A stretch of DNA of 64,000 bases from Agapanthus africanus (taxonomy: Eukaryota > Streptophyta > Magnoliopsida > Asparagales > Amaryllidaceae), in NCBI GenBank assembly GCA_030015575.1, contig JASDDO010000004.1, forward strand, positions 323,214,654-323,278,653. The letters run 5' to 3'. Position numbers and translations under genes: made by a program. Below, piece by piece: positions 45,701 through 55,992 of the stretch; the first letter of the stretch is position 1; every line of letters starts with the position of its first letter. The notes beneath the pieces are model-generated. The model was not told where the DNA came from, ran no database searches, and worked only from the letters and a program-made list of their open reading frames with translations.

Positions 45701-45761
45701 TTGCCCCCAAAATTCAGGCCAGACGTCCCAACGTCCCGGTCGAGTCTTTCGGCGGTAAATA
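42714..45761 (+). repeat. Element B 3' LTR
   Basis: Starts TGTTTCCCCCAATCAGAG; ends GGCGGTAAATA, the terminal CA mutated to TA; then the GCGCC duplication. It is uninterrupted, so it shows the full LTR plan: 72-bp repeats 42770-42955, hairpin train about 42965-43425, TATA at 43431, ~110-bp repeats 43570-43935, G-box repeats 43997-44280, ~48-bp repeats 44385-44610 (five copies), 21-bp minisatellite 44810-45210, unique tail. Several percent different from the 5' copy. Confidence 0.95.
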
Positions 45762-45766
45762 GCGCC

Positions 45767-47060
45767 GGACAGCTTTATGCCCCGATCCCAGGGAAGACTA
45801 GGTCGTCGCTCAGATGCCCGCCACGCGTTCTCACCCTCTGGGAAGGTGTCGGTCAGCTCGCCTACTTCTAGGCATGACCGACGCCCCCACACTCACCGGG
45901 GCCGCGCGTACAGCGAACGTCAGGACTATTCGAGAAGAACCTCGCCCGAGAATTTGAGAAATTTGATAGAGCGGAATCGAAGCCGCACCGTCGCGCAGAC
46001 TCGGAGCGGGGGTAGCCACCACTCCGATTGCACGGAATCCTCAGGGTACCACCACCATCTTGAAGCCCTCGAAAAGAAAATCGAAGGCATACGGCTGGAT
46101 GGCCATGCGTCCGGCGAAGGGGTCAGATACTCCACCGACTCATTAACAAAGCCCTTCACAAAAGAGCTGCTGGCCGAGCACGTCTCGTCCAGGAACAAGC
46201 TGCCAAAAGTGGCACTCTTCGACGGGAAATCCAACCCGAATGACTATCCAGACGCATTTACGGTGGGCATGAGCTTCCAAGATAACTCGTACGTGGCTCA
46301 ATGCCGAGCTTTCCCCACCACCCTCATCCGGGCTGGCCGGGACTAGTTCCGAGGACTTACGCCATGCTCCATCTCGACCTTCGATGAACTGGCCACCCAA
46401 TTCCTCGGTCACTTCGTCGAGAATTGACGACAAAAAAGGACGGTCGGCTACCTGTTCACCGTCAAGATTGGAGACAAAGAATCCTTCAAAGGATATGTCA
46501 CCCGCTTCTATAATGCCCTCCTCGAGGTCCCCGAGCACCGCGACAAAACTGTCATCACCGCGCTGAGGTTAGGTCTTAGGCACAAAGAGTGGCTTCGCTC
46601 TTTTGCATTAGCACAACCTAAGACCATAGCCGAAGTAAAAGCCTGGACTGAGCAAGAAATCCAACTCAAAACCGAGGTAAACAAACCTTCCCCGAGCCGA
46701 CCAGGCAGACAGAAAGAAGAGGGATAGGGAGGAGAAAAAGAAAGTCGATCGTCCGAAGCCTTACTCCCCAAGGTTTCAGGAGTACACTCCTCTAAACATC
46801 TCTCAGACCGAGCTACTCGAAGTAGCTAAAGGTAAGAGGTTCTTCAAGCTCCCGCCAGTCACCCAAAAAGCGAGCAAGCGTCTCCGCGGCCCATACTGCG
46901 CTTTCCACAGATCGCAGGGTCACCCCACTGAGAACTGCAAACAACTCCGTGACTACATCGAGAAGTTGATCCACTCAGGTCACCTGGCGAAATACCTGTA
47001 GGACAAGCGGCAGGAGGAGTGGGAGCGAAATAACCAAAACCCTCCCGGGAAATTAACGAT
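45767..47060 (+). pseudogene. gag: Element A gag, main part
   Basis: Continues in phase from 6393. An Arg/Ser-rich stretch is followed by LEALEKKIEGIRLDGHASGE, FTKELLAEHVSSRNKLPKVA and LFDGKSNPNDYPDAFTVGMS, the canonical start of the Tat capsid domain. It is then broken: a TAG at 46345 and further stops. Pieces ISTFDELATQFLGHFVEN, FKGYVTRFYNALLEVPEH and the knuckle YCAFHRSQGHPTENCKQLRD (near 46896, CxxHx4Hx4C) follow in order in shifting frames. Several TAG codons occur. Confidence 0.85.
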
Positions 47061-47638
47061 TGGGCAGATCATGGTCGTTACCTCGGATCTAGCTCGGGAA
47101 AGCGAAGGGAACCCCAACATCTACCCAATCGAGGGTACAAGCGGTACGCCACAAAAGAAGTGCAGGAGGGATGAGCCGATCACTTTCACAGAGGAGGACT
47201 TCCACGGCATATCGCTCCCTCACAACGACCCTCTCATGATAACGGCCCGAGTCCACCGCTACGAAGTCCGGAGGATATTGGTCGGCTCAGAAAGCTCGGC
47301 GGATATCCTATTCCACGACTGTTTCTAACATATGGGGCTAGTACCATCCGACCTACGACCTACCTCCAATGTCCTCTCTAGGTTCACCAGGGATTCGTCA
47401 CCCTCCTCCTCAACATTGGGGAAGCGGGCGATACGCGGACCATACCAGTGGACTTCCTCGTCGCCAAGGTCCCTTCATCCTACAACATTCTCTTGGGACG
47501 TCCCACCTTAAACGCTCTCCAGGACTAGATCTCGACTTATCACCTTGCGCTCAAATTCCCTTTAAAGCAAAGGGGAATAGGCCGGGCCTATGGAGACCAG
47601 CAAACCGCTAAGATTTTCCGCTCCTCGACGTCCGCCGC
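47061..47638 (+). pseudogene. pol: Element A protease region, interrupted by element C
   Basis: 47071-47328 encodes the linker EPITFTEEDFHGISLPHNDP and the active-site strand HRYEVRRILVGSESSADILF. Where D-S/T-G is expected the copy has G-S-E, so the catalytic Asp is lost. A TAA follows at 47326; the domain continues in other frames, with VDFLVAKVPSSYNILLGRPT near 47452 and STYHLALKFP near 47532. It is cut at 47638, where element C begins (GCCGC duplicated). Confidence 0.8.
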
Positions 47639-48887
47639 TGATTGATCTCAAAATATTTCTAGTAACCGCAATCAAGAACGGCGTCGCTTGGTAGCTAGCC
47701 GGTGAGTACAGGTCGGTCCACAGGGATGTTATGAATTTCCTAATCGCTCTTACGAGTTAATTCCGATGGGCGTCGGATTGATTTAATCTAAAAACTGAAT
47801 TAATCTAGATCTAAATCTTGCTAGGGTTAGATCTAGGTTAAGTTTGGAAAGTCTATAAATCTCACCGCTTTCTATACCCATATTAAGATCTTATTAGGAG
47901 TTATGGTAATTATTAATAAAGGGGATTAGAATCATTTGGAAAGATGTTTCTTCCTCTAGGTTCTTGTCCTTCCTTTATCAATCCTTACCCTAACCTCCAT
48001 GGAAAACAATCACAACCGGGCCTTTATACTACGGTATCACCGCTACCTCGAGGGATAGGGTGCCGTAGGGAGCGGTATGTGCATGTATGCATAGAGTCCT
48101 ATTAATTATATATGATGGGCAAGAAAGGGGTGAGAGATCTTCATCTCTCAAACCTTCCCCAAATCTAACCCTAACAAGCGAGGAGACTACTCGCTCATTA
48201 GGGAATTGAAGAACATTTATCTAGAGCAGAGAATAAAAGATCCAACTAGGGCAAGGAATTAAATTTAACTAGGGCAAGAATAGAAATTTAACCTAGGGCA
48301 GAAAATAAAGAACTTACAAATTGATGCTCTCCAAAAGAAATCTGAATTTTATTAATGAAGGGAGGCATAGCCTTTACAATGATTTAGAGTTCCTATTTAT
48401 AGAGGATAGGAAACCCTAGGTTACAATTGATTCACACGTCTACATTCACCAAAATATCCTTAGGAAGACCTAGTCAAAGTAGACTTCAAGCTTTGGTAAA
48501 ATTTTATGTCTCCGTCTCTTTAAAAGGAAGTATTGGGCCTTGAATCTTTGGGCTTCCTTATTATTTGGTTCTTTTATTAAAATAGCTTCTATGTTTCTTC
48601 CAGATCTCCAGTGAATAATTGCGGTGAACTTTTAACCGTTCGCTTTTTAATCTTGGACCTTGCATTTCCTTGTACTTTGTGAATTTTATCTTTGATGTAG
48701 GCTTGATCAAGAGTCTTCTGTTTGTTGGTCAAAGTCCACTTTTGCATCGTCTTTTCATCGTTTTCACTGTTTTCTGTCCAAGAACCTGTAACCTGTAATA
48801 TGTAGCAGACATGCGTCAAAAGCACCTGTTTATTTATAAAACAAATAAGAATGGGGAATATAATAATACAATATTATGGTGTGAACA
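47639..48887 (-). repeat. Element C 3' LTR (left on the plus strand)
   Basis: Repeats 53656-54902 with few differences. No gene; the minus-strand frame at 48589-48825 recurs in the other LTR (54604-54840) and is a chance frame. Confidence 0.95.
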
Positions 48888-48905
48888 AATACCCCCAAAC
48901 TTATC
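48888..48905 (-). promoter_or_regulatory. Polypurine tract of element C
   Basis: On the minus strand AAGTTTGGGGGTATT directly precedes the LTR, itself preceded by CTCGAGGACGAGCAAAAG, a combination familiar from Athila/Tat elements. Two further AAGTTTGGGGG copies lie at about 50207-50218 and 50386-50399. Confidence 0.8.
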
Positions 48906-50205
48906 TTTTGCTCGTCCTCGAGCAAACTTATTTTTTTATTCTCTACAAAAAACCTAGCCTCACTTTCGCAGGGAAACGCGATTGCACTGAGCTCGTGCAA
49001 CAAGCCGTTAAACCTCTAGGTGTCCCCAGTAGGAGGAGTGTTGTCTCCTGAGGGTTTTCAGCGGATACTACCCACAAAATCCTATCAATTTGGCTTTTCG
49101 ACTTTAATTCTCCAATTAGGTTTTCTAACAAGGAATTCTATTATCGTTGACTCGCAAATTATCCACCCATATTCTTCACACTTCCTCATCATCTATCTTA
49201 AGATTATATATGTTCTATAGACTTACTTAGCTTTCGGCATTTCTTAAGTTTTCCTTCTAGGGTTCCATCTCCACTTAGGAATTTTTATCAACTCTACTAA
49301 AGATACAAGTTCTATTCTTCACTCCTTTCTCTCATCTAAACTCCAATCACATATCCCTACGTGTGTGTATAAATCACCCCTACACTTGGAAATTCAAATC
49401 AAGCAATCATACCCTTGTCCGTTGTCCAAAGCACTTCTTAATAGGTGAATTTAAATGAATTTTGCTTACACATCCTTCATGCGATCGTTAATACTTCTTG
49501 AGGTACCAACAACCGATTACAAAATGTGTATGCACATTAAAGCGTAATTCCTAGCCTTGTAACACCTAAGGCTTTAGCAGTGACTCCCAAACCAGTTGGT
49601 CTAAGGCACTAGGTGATGAAGCACCCTCGCTAAATATTTTTTTCTATTAATGCAGCCTTAAGTAATTACAAAAACCAGTGTTCATTTTTTTATCTCTTTA
49701 TTCACACTTGTATTTTTATATTTCATTTTCTTCATACTAAGGACTTCAGACAAGAGCATTTCAAGATCTCCTCTACTATTCCAAGTTTTAAGGTGCGTGA
49801 TTGTGCAAATTGTAGGGTATACATTTTCAGAATCTAGACTTAAGCTAGGAACTATTTTTCAAACTTATACTCTAATAAGAACATCAATACTTTTCCTTTG
49901 TTTCAACTTAGCCCAAGAAGTGAACTTAAAATTTGCCTATTTCTAAATAAACTGCAAAGACATATACTTTCTACCGTTAAACTTTAAGGAAGGTAATTTT
50001 TAGGGTTTTTAATTTACTACGTCTAAAATCTAGTTGTTCCTAGCTAGTTGACCTATTTGTCAAACTCTAGTCAAATAAGCCAAAATTGAATACAATAATT
50101 TTTATAATTTTTCATAATTTTTCAATTTTTTATGGTTTTTCAAATAAATATGCAAATGCAAAATATGTACAAATGAATGCGAAGGAAGAAGACGTACCGA
50201 GCATA
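48906..50205 (-). other. Element C 3' untranslated region
   Basis: AT-rich, stops in all frames, no recognisable gene. It includes a direct phrase TAACACCTAAGGCTTTAGCAG near 49560. Nothing else seen. Confidence 0.5.
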
Positions 50206-50281
50206 CCCCCAAACTTAAACTCGACAGTGTCCTCACTGTCATGCTACACCAAGAGGATCAAAATGTCGGCACTCCTCTGTT

Positions 50282-50346
50282 TATCTATTTATAATTTTTT
50301 ATTTTTTTTATTTTTTTTATTTTTTTTTATTTTTTTTTAGAAAAAG
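50282..50346. repeat. T-rich low-complexity tract
   Basis: Runs of seven to ten T separated by single A. It is T-rich on plus and so A-rich on the coding strand of element C, just after its second reading frame. Confidence 0.9.
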
Positions 50347-50399
50347 AAAACAAAAAATATATATACATATATACAACAAGGTTCCCCCCAAACTTAAGC

Positions 50400-51061
50400 T
50401 TGGCCTTACACAAGCCAAAGGTTAGCACCAACCATTCAAAGATCTTATCATGGTAATGGTAGGGTTGGTGAAAGAATGGGGTGTAAAGGAAAGAAATGAG
50501 AAACACACGAGACCGTGTGGGAAGAAGGGTAGAATATGGTCTCGGTGGAGGAGAAGAGGGGCGGAAAAGAGAAAGAAGTGGAGTTCGATCTTGAGGGTGT
50601 AAATCGAGTGAATAAATTAGCGCAATTTGTGATGACCGATGTGTTAAAAACGATTGTGCTAACCTATCAACCCGTCGAGAAATGGGGTCAAATCCCTCAA
50701 GAGTCGCAAGAAAGCATGGGTACGTCGAACTTGGTATTGGAGATGAAGGCGTAACGGTCTCTTGCACGGTCGGAACGATAGGAAGGATGAAAGGAAGTGA
50801 ATTAGGGATAGGCTCATTCTCACCGTAGTAAACTGTCTCGAATTTGAAAGATTCCATCAATGGTTCGAAACGACTGTAAGCAACCGAGTCTGATGGTTCA
50901 ACTAACTCATCTGAAAATTCAATGGACTCAAACTCGGGAGGTGAGTCTTCAACATTGTCCGAAAAAGTGAAACACTCGTAAGTGTCATCGGCTGTGAGAA
51001 CTGTGTCAGATTCAAAGGAAAAGTTTTTAAGCTCACAGTCTTCAAGCGTGATCTTTTGCAT
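50400..51061 (-). CDS. Element C second open frame (unknown)
   Basis: ATG at 51061 begins MQKITLEDCELKNFSFESDT. The first ~110 residues are very acidic (Glu/Asp/Ser-rich), then the sequence turns Pro/Ser-rich and probably stops being genuine protein; I would not trust it beyond about residue 110, although the frame stays open to 50327. No domain is recognised. The DNA around its start (GGTCGGAACGAT at 51052-51063) is repeated near 50768, suggesting a local duplication. It lies 35 bp after the stop of the first frame, in another frame. Confidence 0.4.
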
Positions 51062-51096
51062 GGTCGGAACGATGGAAAGGAGGGAGGGTGATTTAG

Positions 51097-52263
51097 TTAA
51101 AGGTTCAAGAGGATGATTGGAAAATCCGACACATCAAACAAAAATGGTTCAACCTCAAGATTCTCCTCAATATTATCCTCATAAGTCTTCTCAATAGTTA
51201 ACTCATCCATGCCATTATCATCAAAATCAAGATGCATATGAAGTTCGGGAGAAACATTTAATGACTCGGGATGATGAATTGGACATAAAATTTCAATCAA
51301 ATCGACAGGTTCATCATCCGAAATATTCCCGGCGTCTATATTCTCAATCAAGTGAAAATCAATTTTTTCTGACACCTCATCAAAAGCATGGATATTTATC
51401 GATTTAGGTTCTAGAGTGGAGGTGTAAAGATCGAAAGGATTAAGTGTGGTTTCACTCGAACGGGGTTCTTCACAATTTGGCAAATCAAGCACTACAAAGT
51501 CACACAACTCGTTATTTTGGACACAAGTTTGAAAATTGGAGTTGTTGGATTCAATTGGGTATGGGTAGGTTTGATTTGGAAATCCTCTCACATTCTCACT
51601 CTGTCCAACCGCCTCCTTATACATTGAAAAATTTGGAGCTAGCGGGAAACTAGCTACCGGTTCACTAGGTTGCATAAGGGCGGCAATGGACGCATCCACA
51701 TTCCTAACCATTTTGTTTGTTGCTGCAATATAAGCTGCCAACGACTGTTCCAAACTAGACATGGGTGGTGAAGGGGTTTCGGTAAAAGATTCGAAATTGT
51801 TTGGATACGTGAAACTCCCAAAAGGCTGTGTAGAAACAGGGTCTAGTGAAGGTGGAAAAGTCGGGTAGGACTGGTAGGAAGTGGATGGTTGGACAGGATT
51901 AGGATCAACATGTGGATAAAAAGATGAATAGTCTTGTGGATCCCTAGAACTAGATGAGTGGAGAGGGGTGAAAGATCGACTACGAGATTGAGCAATATGC
52001 TCAGCAATGGACATCGGTTTAGGAGTTACAGCAGGACTTGAAAAAGTGGTATCAACATATGAAGGTGGTAAAGGTTGACTTGGTTGACACAAAGTGGGTT
52101 GCAAAGTCAAACTGTTTCTCCTAGACGCTTCTATTTGATCTTTCAAATATATTTTTGGCATGGAGGGATCTTCTTTAAATCGACCGAAACAATTGACGTA
52201 CGACGCAAAGTTAGGTTCGGGATACCAAAGTTCGGCAAGAGATTTATGATGTGGGGTACCCAT
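51097..52263 (-). CDS. Element C first open frame, Gag-like acidic protein
   Basis: An intact 388-codon frame starting MGTPHHKSLAELWYPEPNFA at 52263. Residues 60-160 are Ser/Pro/Gln-rich. Around 170-205 MSSLEQSLAAYIAATNKMVR resembles the coiled-coil segment SLE..L..Y...T......N at the Gag C-terminus of Athila/Tat elements. The rest is highly acidic. I recognise no enzyme domain. The frame is long and unbroken in a young element, so it may be a real product that helps packaging; that is inference. It could also be a decayed gag kept open by chance. Confidence 0.6.
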   Translation of the reverse strand: MGTPHHKSLAELWYPEPNFASYVNCFGRFKEDPSMPKIYLKDQIEASRRNSLTLQPTLCQPSQPLPPSYVDTTFSSPAVTPKPMSIAEHIAQSRSRSFTPLHSSSSRDPQDYSSFYPHVDPNPVQPSTSYQSYPTFPPSLDPVSTQPFGSFTYPNNFESFTETPSPPMSSLEQSLAAYIAATNKMVRNVDASIAALMQPSEPVASFPLAPNFSMYKEAVGQSENVRGFPNQTYPYPIESNNSNFQTCVQNNELCDFVVLDLPNCEEPRSSETTLNPFDLYTSTLEPKSINIHAFDEVSEKIDFHLIENIDAGNISDDEPVDLIEILCPIHHPESLNVSPELHMHLDFDDNGMDELTIEKTYEDNIEENLEVEPFLFDVSDFPIILLNL

Positions 52264-53487
52264 GATTGAAGAAGGAGAAGAGAAAGAAGATTGGAGTGCA
52301 CGGATTTCTTAGCGACAAAAGTTGTAAGTCTTTTTATAAAAAAAAATTTCCTCTTATTTTTTTTTATTATTTGTTTTGCAAAAATTTTCGATAAGGGCTT
52401 AGACACAAATGCAATCAACCAGAAATACACAATCAGGCCTAGATCTAGGGTCACCTAGGTCAGCTAGACAGCTCCTAACTGTTCCAAAGGGCTAGAAATA
52501 GGACCTCAAACCGCCTCTTCACCGCCAATTGCGGCCAGGTAAGTGTCAGGTAAGTGGGAAGCTCCCCGTTACAAGTAGCGGTCCTAATTAAGTAACCACT
52601 TGCCTTGACACACTTGCCTAGACACCGCAAAGTCAGGTTAGGATAAACGGCCGATGCCTATAACTAGTCCTCTGTCCTATTGAGCTCGAAGTCCTTAGGG
52701 CTGAGTCTAGTATTTTTTAATTAATAGATGGTCAATGCATATGCCTTATGTGATTTCTGGGGTCCTGGGAAGGGTGATGAAATCCCCACCCAATCTGAAT
52801 TGGTCAAAAGCCCCTTAAAGTCCGATTAAAGATATGCAAAACAGTAAATCACTTGCAATCAAAGATTTTTTTTGTTATAGAAATTTGAGAAAAGATATGC
52901 AAACCAGAAAAGATTTCTTGCAATCAATTTTTATTTTAAGTGCGCGAAAAGAATCCTGCACAAGATTTGTTATTTGGAAGGGGGAAGATTTTTAAGCGCA
53001 AAGAATCCTGCAGGAGATTTTTCAGAGGAGATATCAGAGATTTGCAGAGGGGGAGATCATAAGACTTACAGATTTTATTTTATTTTTTTTCTGCGCTTCT
53101 GCCTTTGTTTTTTTTTTTGACCAAAACGCGGCGATTCCGCGGTCGCAGGTAGACTCGCGCGGCGGTTCCGCGGCGGGAATGGGGTCGCGCGGAGTTTTTT
53201 TTTTTTTTGGACCAGATCACCGCGATTCTTCTTGTTTGACTCGGTCCTCCAAATTTCTTTTGTTGTCTATTGTGATATTCCTCTGTTTGTTCGGATTTGA
53301 TATTTGCTGTTTTGATCTCTGTAGATTTCCAGATCCGAATTTGTTCGTAGATCCTGCAAAATTCACACAAAAATACCCTTCCCAAAAATAACAGATGATA
53401 TATTTTTATATTTTTTTGATTTTTCAGATTTTTATGACTTTTTGAATTTTGATTAACCCGAAATTGCAAAAAGGAAATAACACGCCA
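52264..53487 (-). other. Element C 5' leader
   Basis: Between the PBS region and the first ATG. No gene; open frames 53080-53469 and 53179-53391 are low complexity. It includes CGCGGTTCCGCGGCG-type GC-rich sequence near 53130-53190. Confidence 0.5.
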
Positions 53488-53550
53488 TCCCCGGCAACGG
53501 CGCCATTTGATTGTATGTCAAAAACTATCTATTAACCGCAATCAAGAACC
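53488..53550 (-). promoter_or_regulatory. Second PBS with a diverged U5 end
   Basis: Minus strand: an LTR-like end (CTTGATTGCGGTTAATAG ... ACAATCA, 53550-53508), two bases, then the 18-nt PBS TGGCGCCGTTGCCGGGGA at 53505-53488. After that the sequence leaves the tRNA at once, as in a normal element. It differs from the real LTR end of C, so it represents another family or an older end. Confidence 0.75.
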
Positions 53551-53560
53551 CCAATTCAGA

Positions 53561-53655
53561 TATAGTGGTGAGTATTCCCGCCTGTCACTATAGTGGTGAG
53601 TATTCCCGCCTGTCACGCGGGTGACCCGGGTTCGATCCCCGGCAACGGCGCCATT
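53561..53655 (-). other. Captured tRNA-Asp sequence at the PBS of element C
   Basis: 53589-53653 is 65 nt identical in kind to the 3' part of plant tRNA-Asp(GTC), including anticodon stem-loop (CCCGC-CTGTCAC-GCGGG), T-arm (CCGGG-TTCGATC-CCCGG), acceptor strand CAACGGC and the non-encoded CCA. The first 18 nt from CCA are the PBS. 53561-53588 is an exact tandem copy of the first 28 nt (D-arm to the end of the anticodon loop). The 5' acceptor strand is missing, so it is not a tRNA gene. Confidence 0.85.
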
Positions 53656-54902
53656 TGATTGATCTCAAAATATTTCTAGTAACCGCAATCAAGAACGGCG
53701 TCGCTTGGTAGCTAGCCGGTGAGTACGGGTCGGTCCACAGGGATGTTGTGAATTTCCTAATCGCTCTTACGAGTTAATTCCGATGGGCGTCGGATTGATT
53801 TAATCTAAAAACTGAATTAATCTAGATCTAAATCTTGCTAGGGTTAGGTCTAGGTTAAGTTTGGAAAGTATAAATCTCACCGCTTTCTATACCCATATTA
53901 AGATCTTATTAGGAGTTATGGTAATTATTAATAAAGGGGATTAGAATCATTTGGAAAGATGTTTCTTCCTCTAGGTTCTTGTCCTTCCTTTATCAATCCT
54001 TACCCTAACCTCCATAGAAAACAATCACAACCGGGCCTTTATACTACGGTATCACCGCTACCTCGAGGGATAAGGTGCCGTAGGGAGCGGTATGTGCATG
54101 TATGCATAGAGTCCTATTAATTATATATGATGGGCAAGAAAGGGGTGAGAGATCTTCATCTCTCAAACCTTCCCCAAATCTAACCCTAACAAGTGAGGAG
54201 ACTACTCGCTCATTAGGGAATTGAAGAACATTTATCTAGAGCAGAGAATAAAAGATCTAACTAGGGCAAGGAATTAAATTTAACTAGGGCAAGAATAGAA
54301 ATTTAACCTAGGGCAGAAAATAAAGAACTTACAAATTGATGCTCTCCAAAAGAAATCTGAATTTTATTAATGAAGGGAGGCATAGCCTTTACAATGATTT
54401 AGAGTTCCTATTTATAGAGGATAGGAAACCCTAGGTTATAATTGATTCGCACGTCTACATTTACCAAAATATCCTTAGGAAGACCTAGTCAAAGTAGACT
54501 TCAAGCTTTGGTAAAATTTTATGTCTCTGTCTCTTTAAAAGGAAGTATTGGGCCTTGAATCTTTGGGCTTCCTTATTATTTGGTTCTTTTATTAAAATAG
54601 CTTCTATGTTTCTTCCAGATCTCCAGTGAATAATTGCGGTGGACTTTTAACCGTTCGCTTTTTAATCTTGGACCTTGCATTGCCTTGTACTTTGTGAATT
54701 TTATCTTTGATGTAGGCTTGATCAAGAGTCTTCTGTTTGTTGGTCAAAGTCCACTTTTGTATCGTCTTTTCATCGTTTTCACTGTTTTCTGTCCAAGAAC
54801 CTATAACCTGTAATATGTAGCAGACATGCGTCAAAAGCACCTGTTTATTTATAAAACAAATAAGAATGGGGAATATAATAATACAATATTATGGTGTGAA
54901 CA
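53656..54902 (-). repeat. Element C 5' LTR (right on the plus strand)
   Basis: See element C. Read on the minus strand it begins at 54902 (TGTTCACACC) and ends at 53656 (CAATCA). It is followed on the plus strand by GCCGC at 54903 and then element A. Confidence 0.95.
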
Positions 54903-54907
54903 GCCGC

Positions 54908-55992
54908 CGGAGAGCAGGGCAACGATTTAGAGGGCACGCCTGACTTCCAAGGGTCTTTGGATACACACGACGAGCACAGGGAGGTTAGAGGTTCCCCGGT
55001 GGAAGCATTAGCGGAAGTCCCCCTCGAAGAAGGGGTCGATGGTCGGACAGTCCAGATCGGCTCACTCCTGACTGGAGACCACCGCGAAGACCTGATCCGG
55101 TTCCTCCGAGATAACTCGGACGTATTTGCTTGGGCGCCGGCGGACATGCCCGGAATTGACTCTAGAGTGATCTCCCACAAGCTCGGGATCGACCCGAAAG
55201 CAAAACCCGTCCGACAAAAGAAGAGAAGTTTTGCGTCGGCCAAGCAAAAGACAATGGAAGACGAAGTGGATCAACTGCTCACCGCTAACTTTATCAAAAA
55301 TCTGGACTACTCAGATTGGCTGGCGAATATGGTCATGGTCAAGAAGGCAACGGGAAATGACGCATGTGCGTCGATTTCACCGATTTGAACAAGGCATGCC
55401 CCAAAGACAACTATCCCCTCTCACGGATAGACCAGCTAGTAAACAACTCATCGGCCACGAATTATTGAGCTTCATGGACGCCTTCTCCGGTTACCATCAG
55501 ATCAGGATAAACCCCTCCGATGAAAAACTTACCGCCTTCACCACTGATCGGGGGGTATACTGCTACAAACTCAAAAACGCCGGGGCCACATATCAGCGCC
55601 TGGTCAATAAGCTATTCGAACCTAAGATCGACAGAAACATGGAAGTCTACGTCGACGACATTCTCGTGAAATCCATCTCGTCAACTGGGCACACTAAAGA
55701 CCTCAGTGAGACGTTCGACGTCCTGTGCAAGTACAAAATGAAGCAGAATCCGGCTAAGTGCGCGTTCGGAGTCACCAGTGGGAAGTTCCTCAGGTTCATG
55801 ATTACCCACCGAGGAATCAAAGCGAACCCAGAAAAGATCAGCGCCATTCTCAACATGGCAATGCCCAAAAGCAATGTTGAGATCATGAAGCTCACAGGGA
55901 GAATGGCTGCACTAAGTCGCTTCATGTCCAGATCTGGAGAAAGGTGCCTCCCGTTCTTCAAGGCCTTAAGAAAAATTCCTAAGTTCGAATAG
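54908..55992 (+). pseudogene. pol: Element A reverse transcriptase
   Basis: Begins with the protease-RT linker (GSLDTHDEHREV) and proceeds DNSDVFAWAPADMPGIDSRV, SDWLANMVMVKKATG, a frameshift near 55380, SFMDAFSGYHQIRINPSDEK, GVYCYKLKNAGATYQRLVNK and MEVYVDDILVKSISSTGHTK (catalytic YVDD). Between YCYK and LKNAGATYQ the conserved V-M-P-F-G segment is missing, an in-frame loss of 15 bases in a core motif. The frame ends at TAG 55990. Confidence 0.85.

Larger units (their letters stand above)
6394..45761 (+). mobile_element. Element B: large Tat-like Ty3/gypsy element with antisense gene
   Basis: Flanked by GCGCC (6389-6393 and 45762-45766). The 5' LTR (6394-6667 plus 17851-20513, about 2.94 kb) and 3' LTR (42714-45761, 3048 bp) begin TGTTTCC; the 5' copy ends AAACA, the 3' copy AAATA. 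Subtracting the nested Tekay element and the solo LTR, B itself is about 23.7 kb, very long for an LTR retrotransposon but within the range known for the Tat/Ogre group. Order: LTR, PBS, gag, protease, RT, RNase H, integrase, about 2.7 kb of repeats, antisense intron-bearing gene, purine tract, LTR. The sense genes are broken by several stops and frameshifts. Confidence 0.9.
47639..54902 (-). mobile_element. Element C: Athila-like non-autonomous LTR element
   Basis: Flanked by GCCGC (47634-47638 and 54903-54907). LTRs are 1249 bp (47639-48887) and 1247 bp (53656-54902), nearly identical. On the minus strand the LTR begins TGTTCACACC and ends GAGATCAATCA, followed two bases later by a tRNA-Asp-type PBS, the primer of the Athila group. 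The 4.8-kb interior encodes no protease, RT or integrase, only two acidic open frames of unknown function, so the element would depend on another for reverse transcription. High LTR identity makes it the youngest or second youngest insertion. Confidence 0.85.

Noticed and set aside
50536..50754. Plus-strand open frame MVSVEEKRGGKEKE
   Set aside because: Complement of the low-complexity tail of the element C frame; no motif.
53561..53653. A tRNA-Asp gene
   Set aside because: The 5' acceptor strand is missing, the CCA is present in the DNA, and the block sits exactly at the LTR/PBS border of element C. It is copied primer, not a gene.
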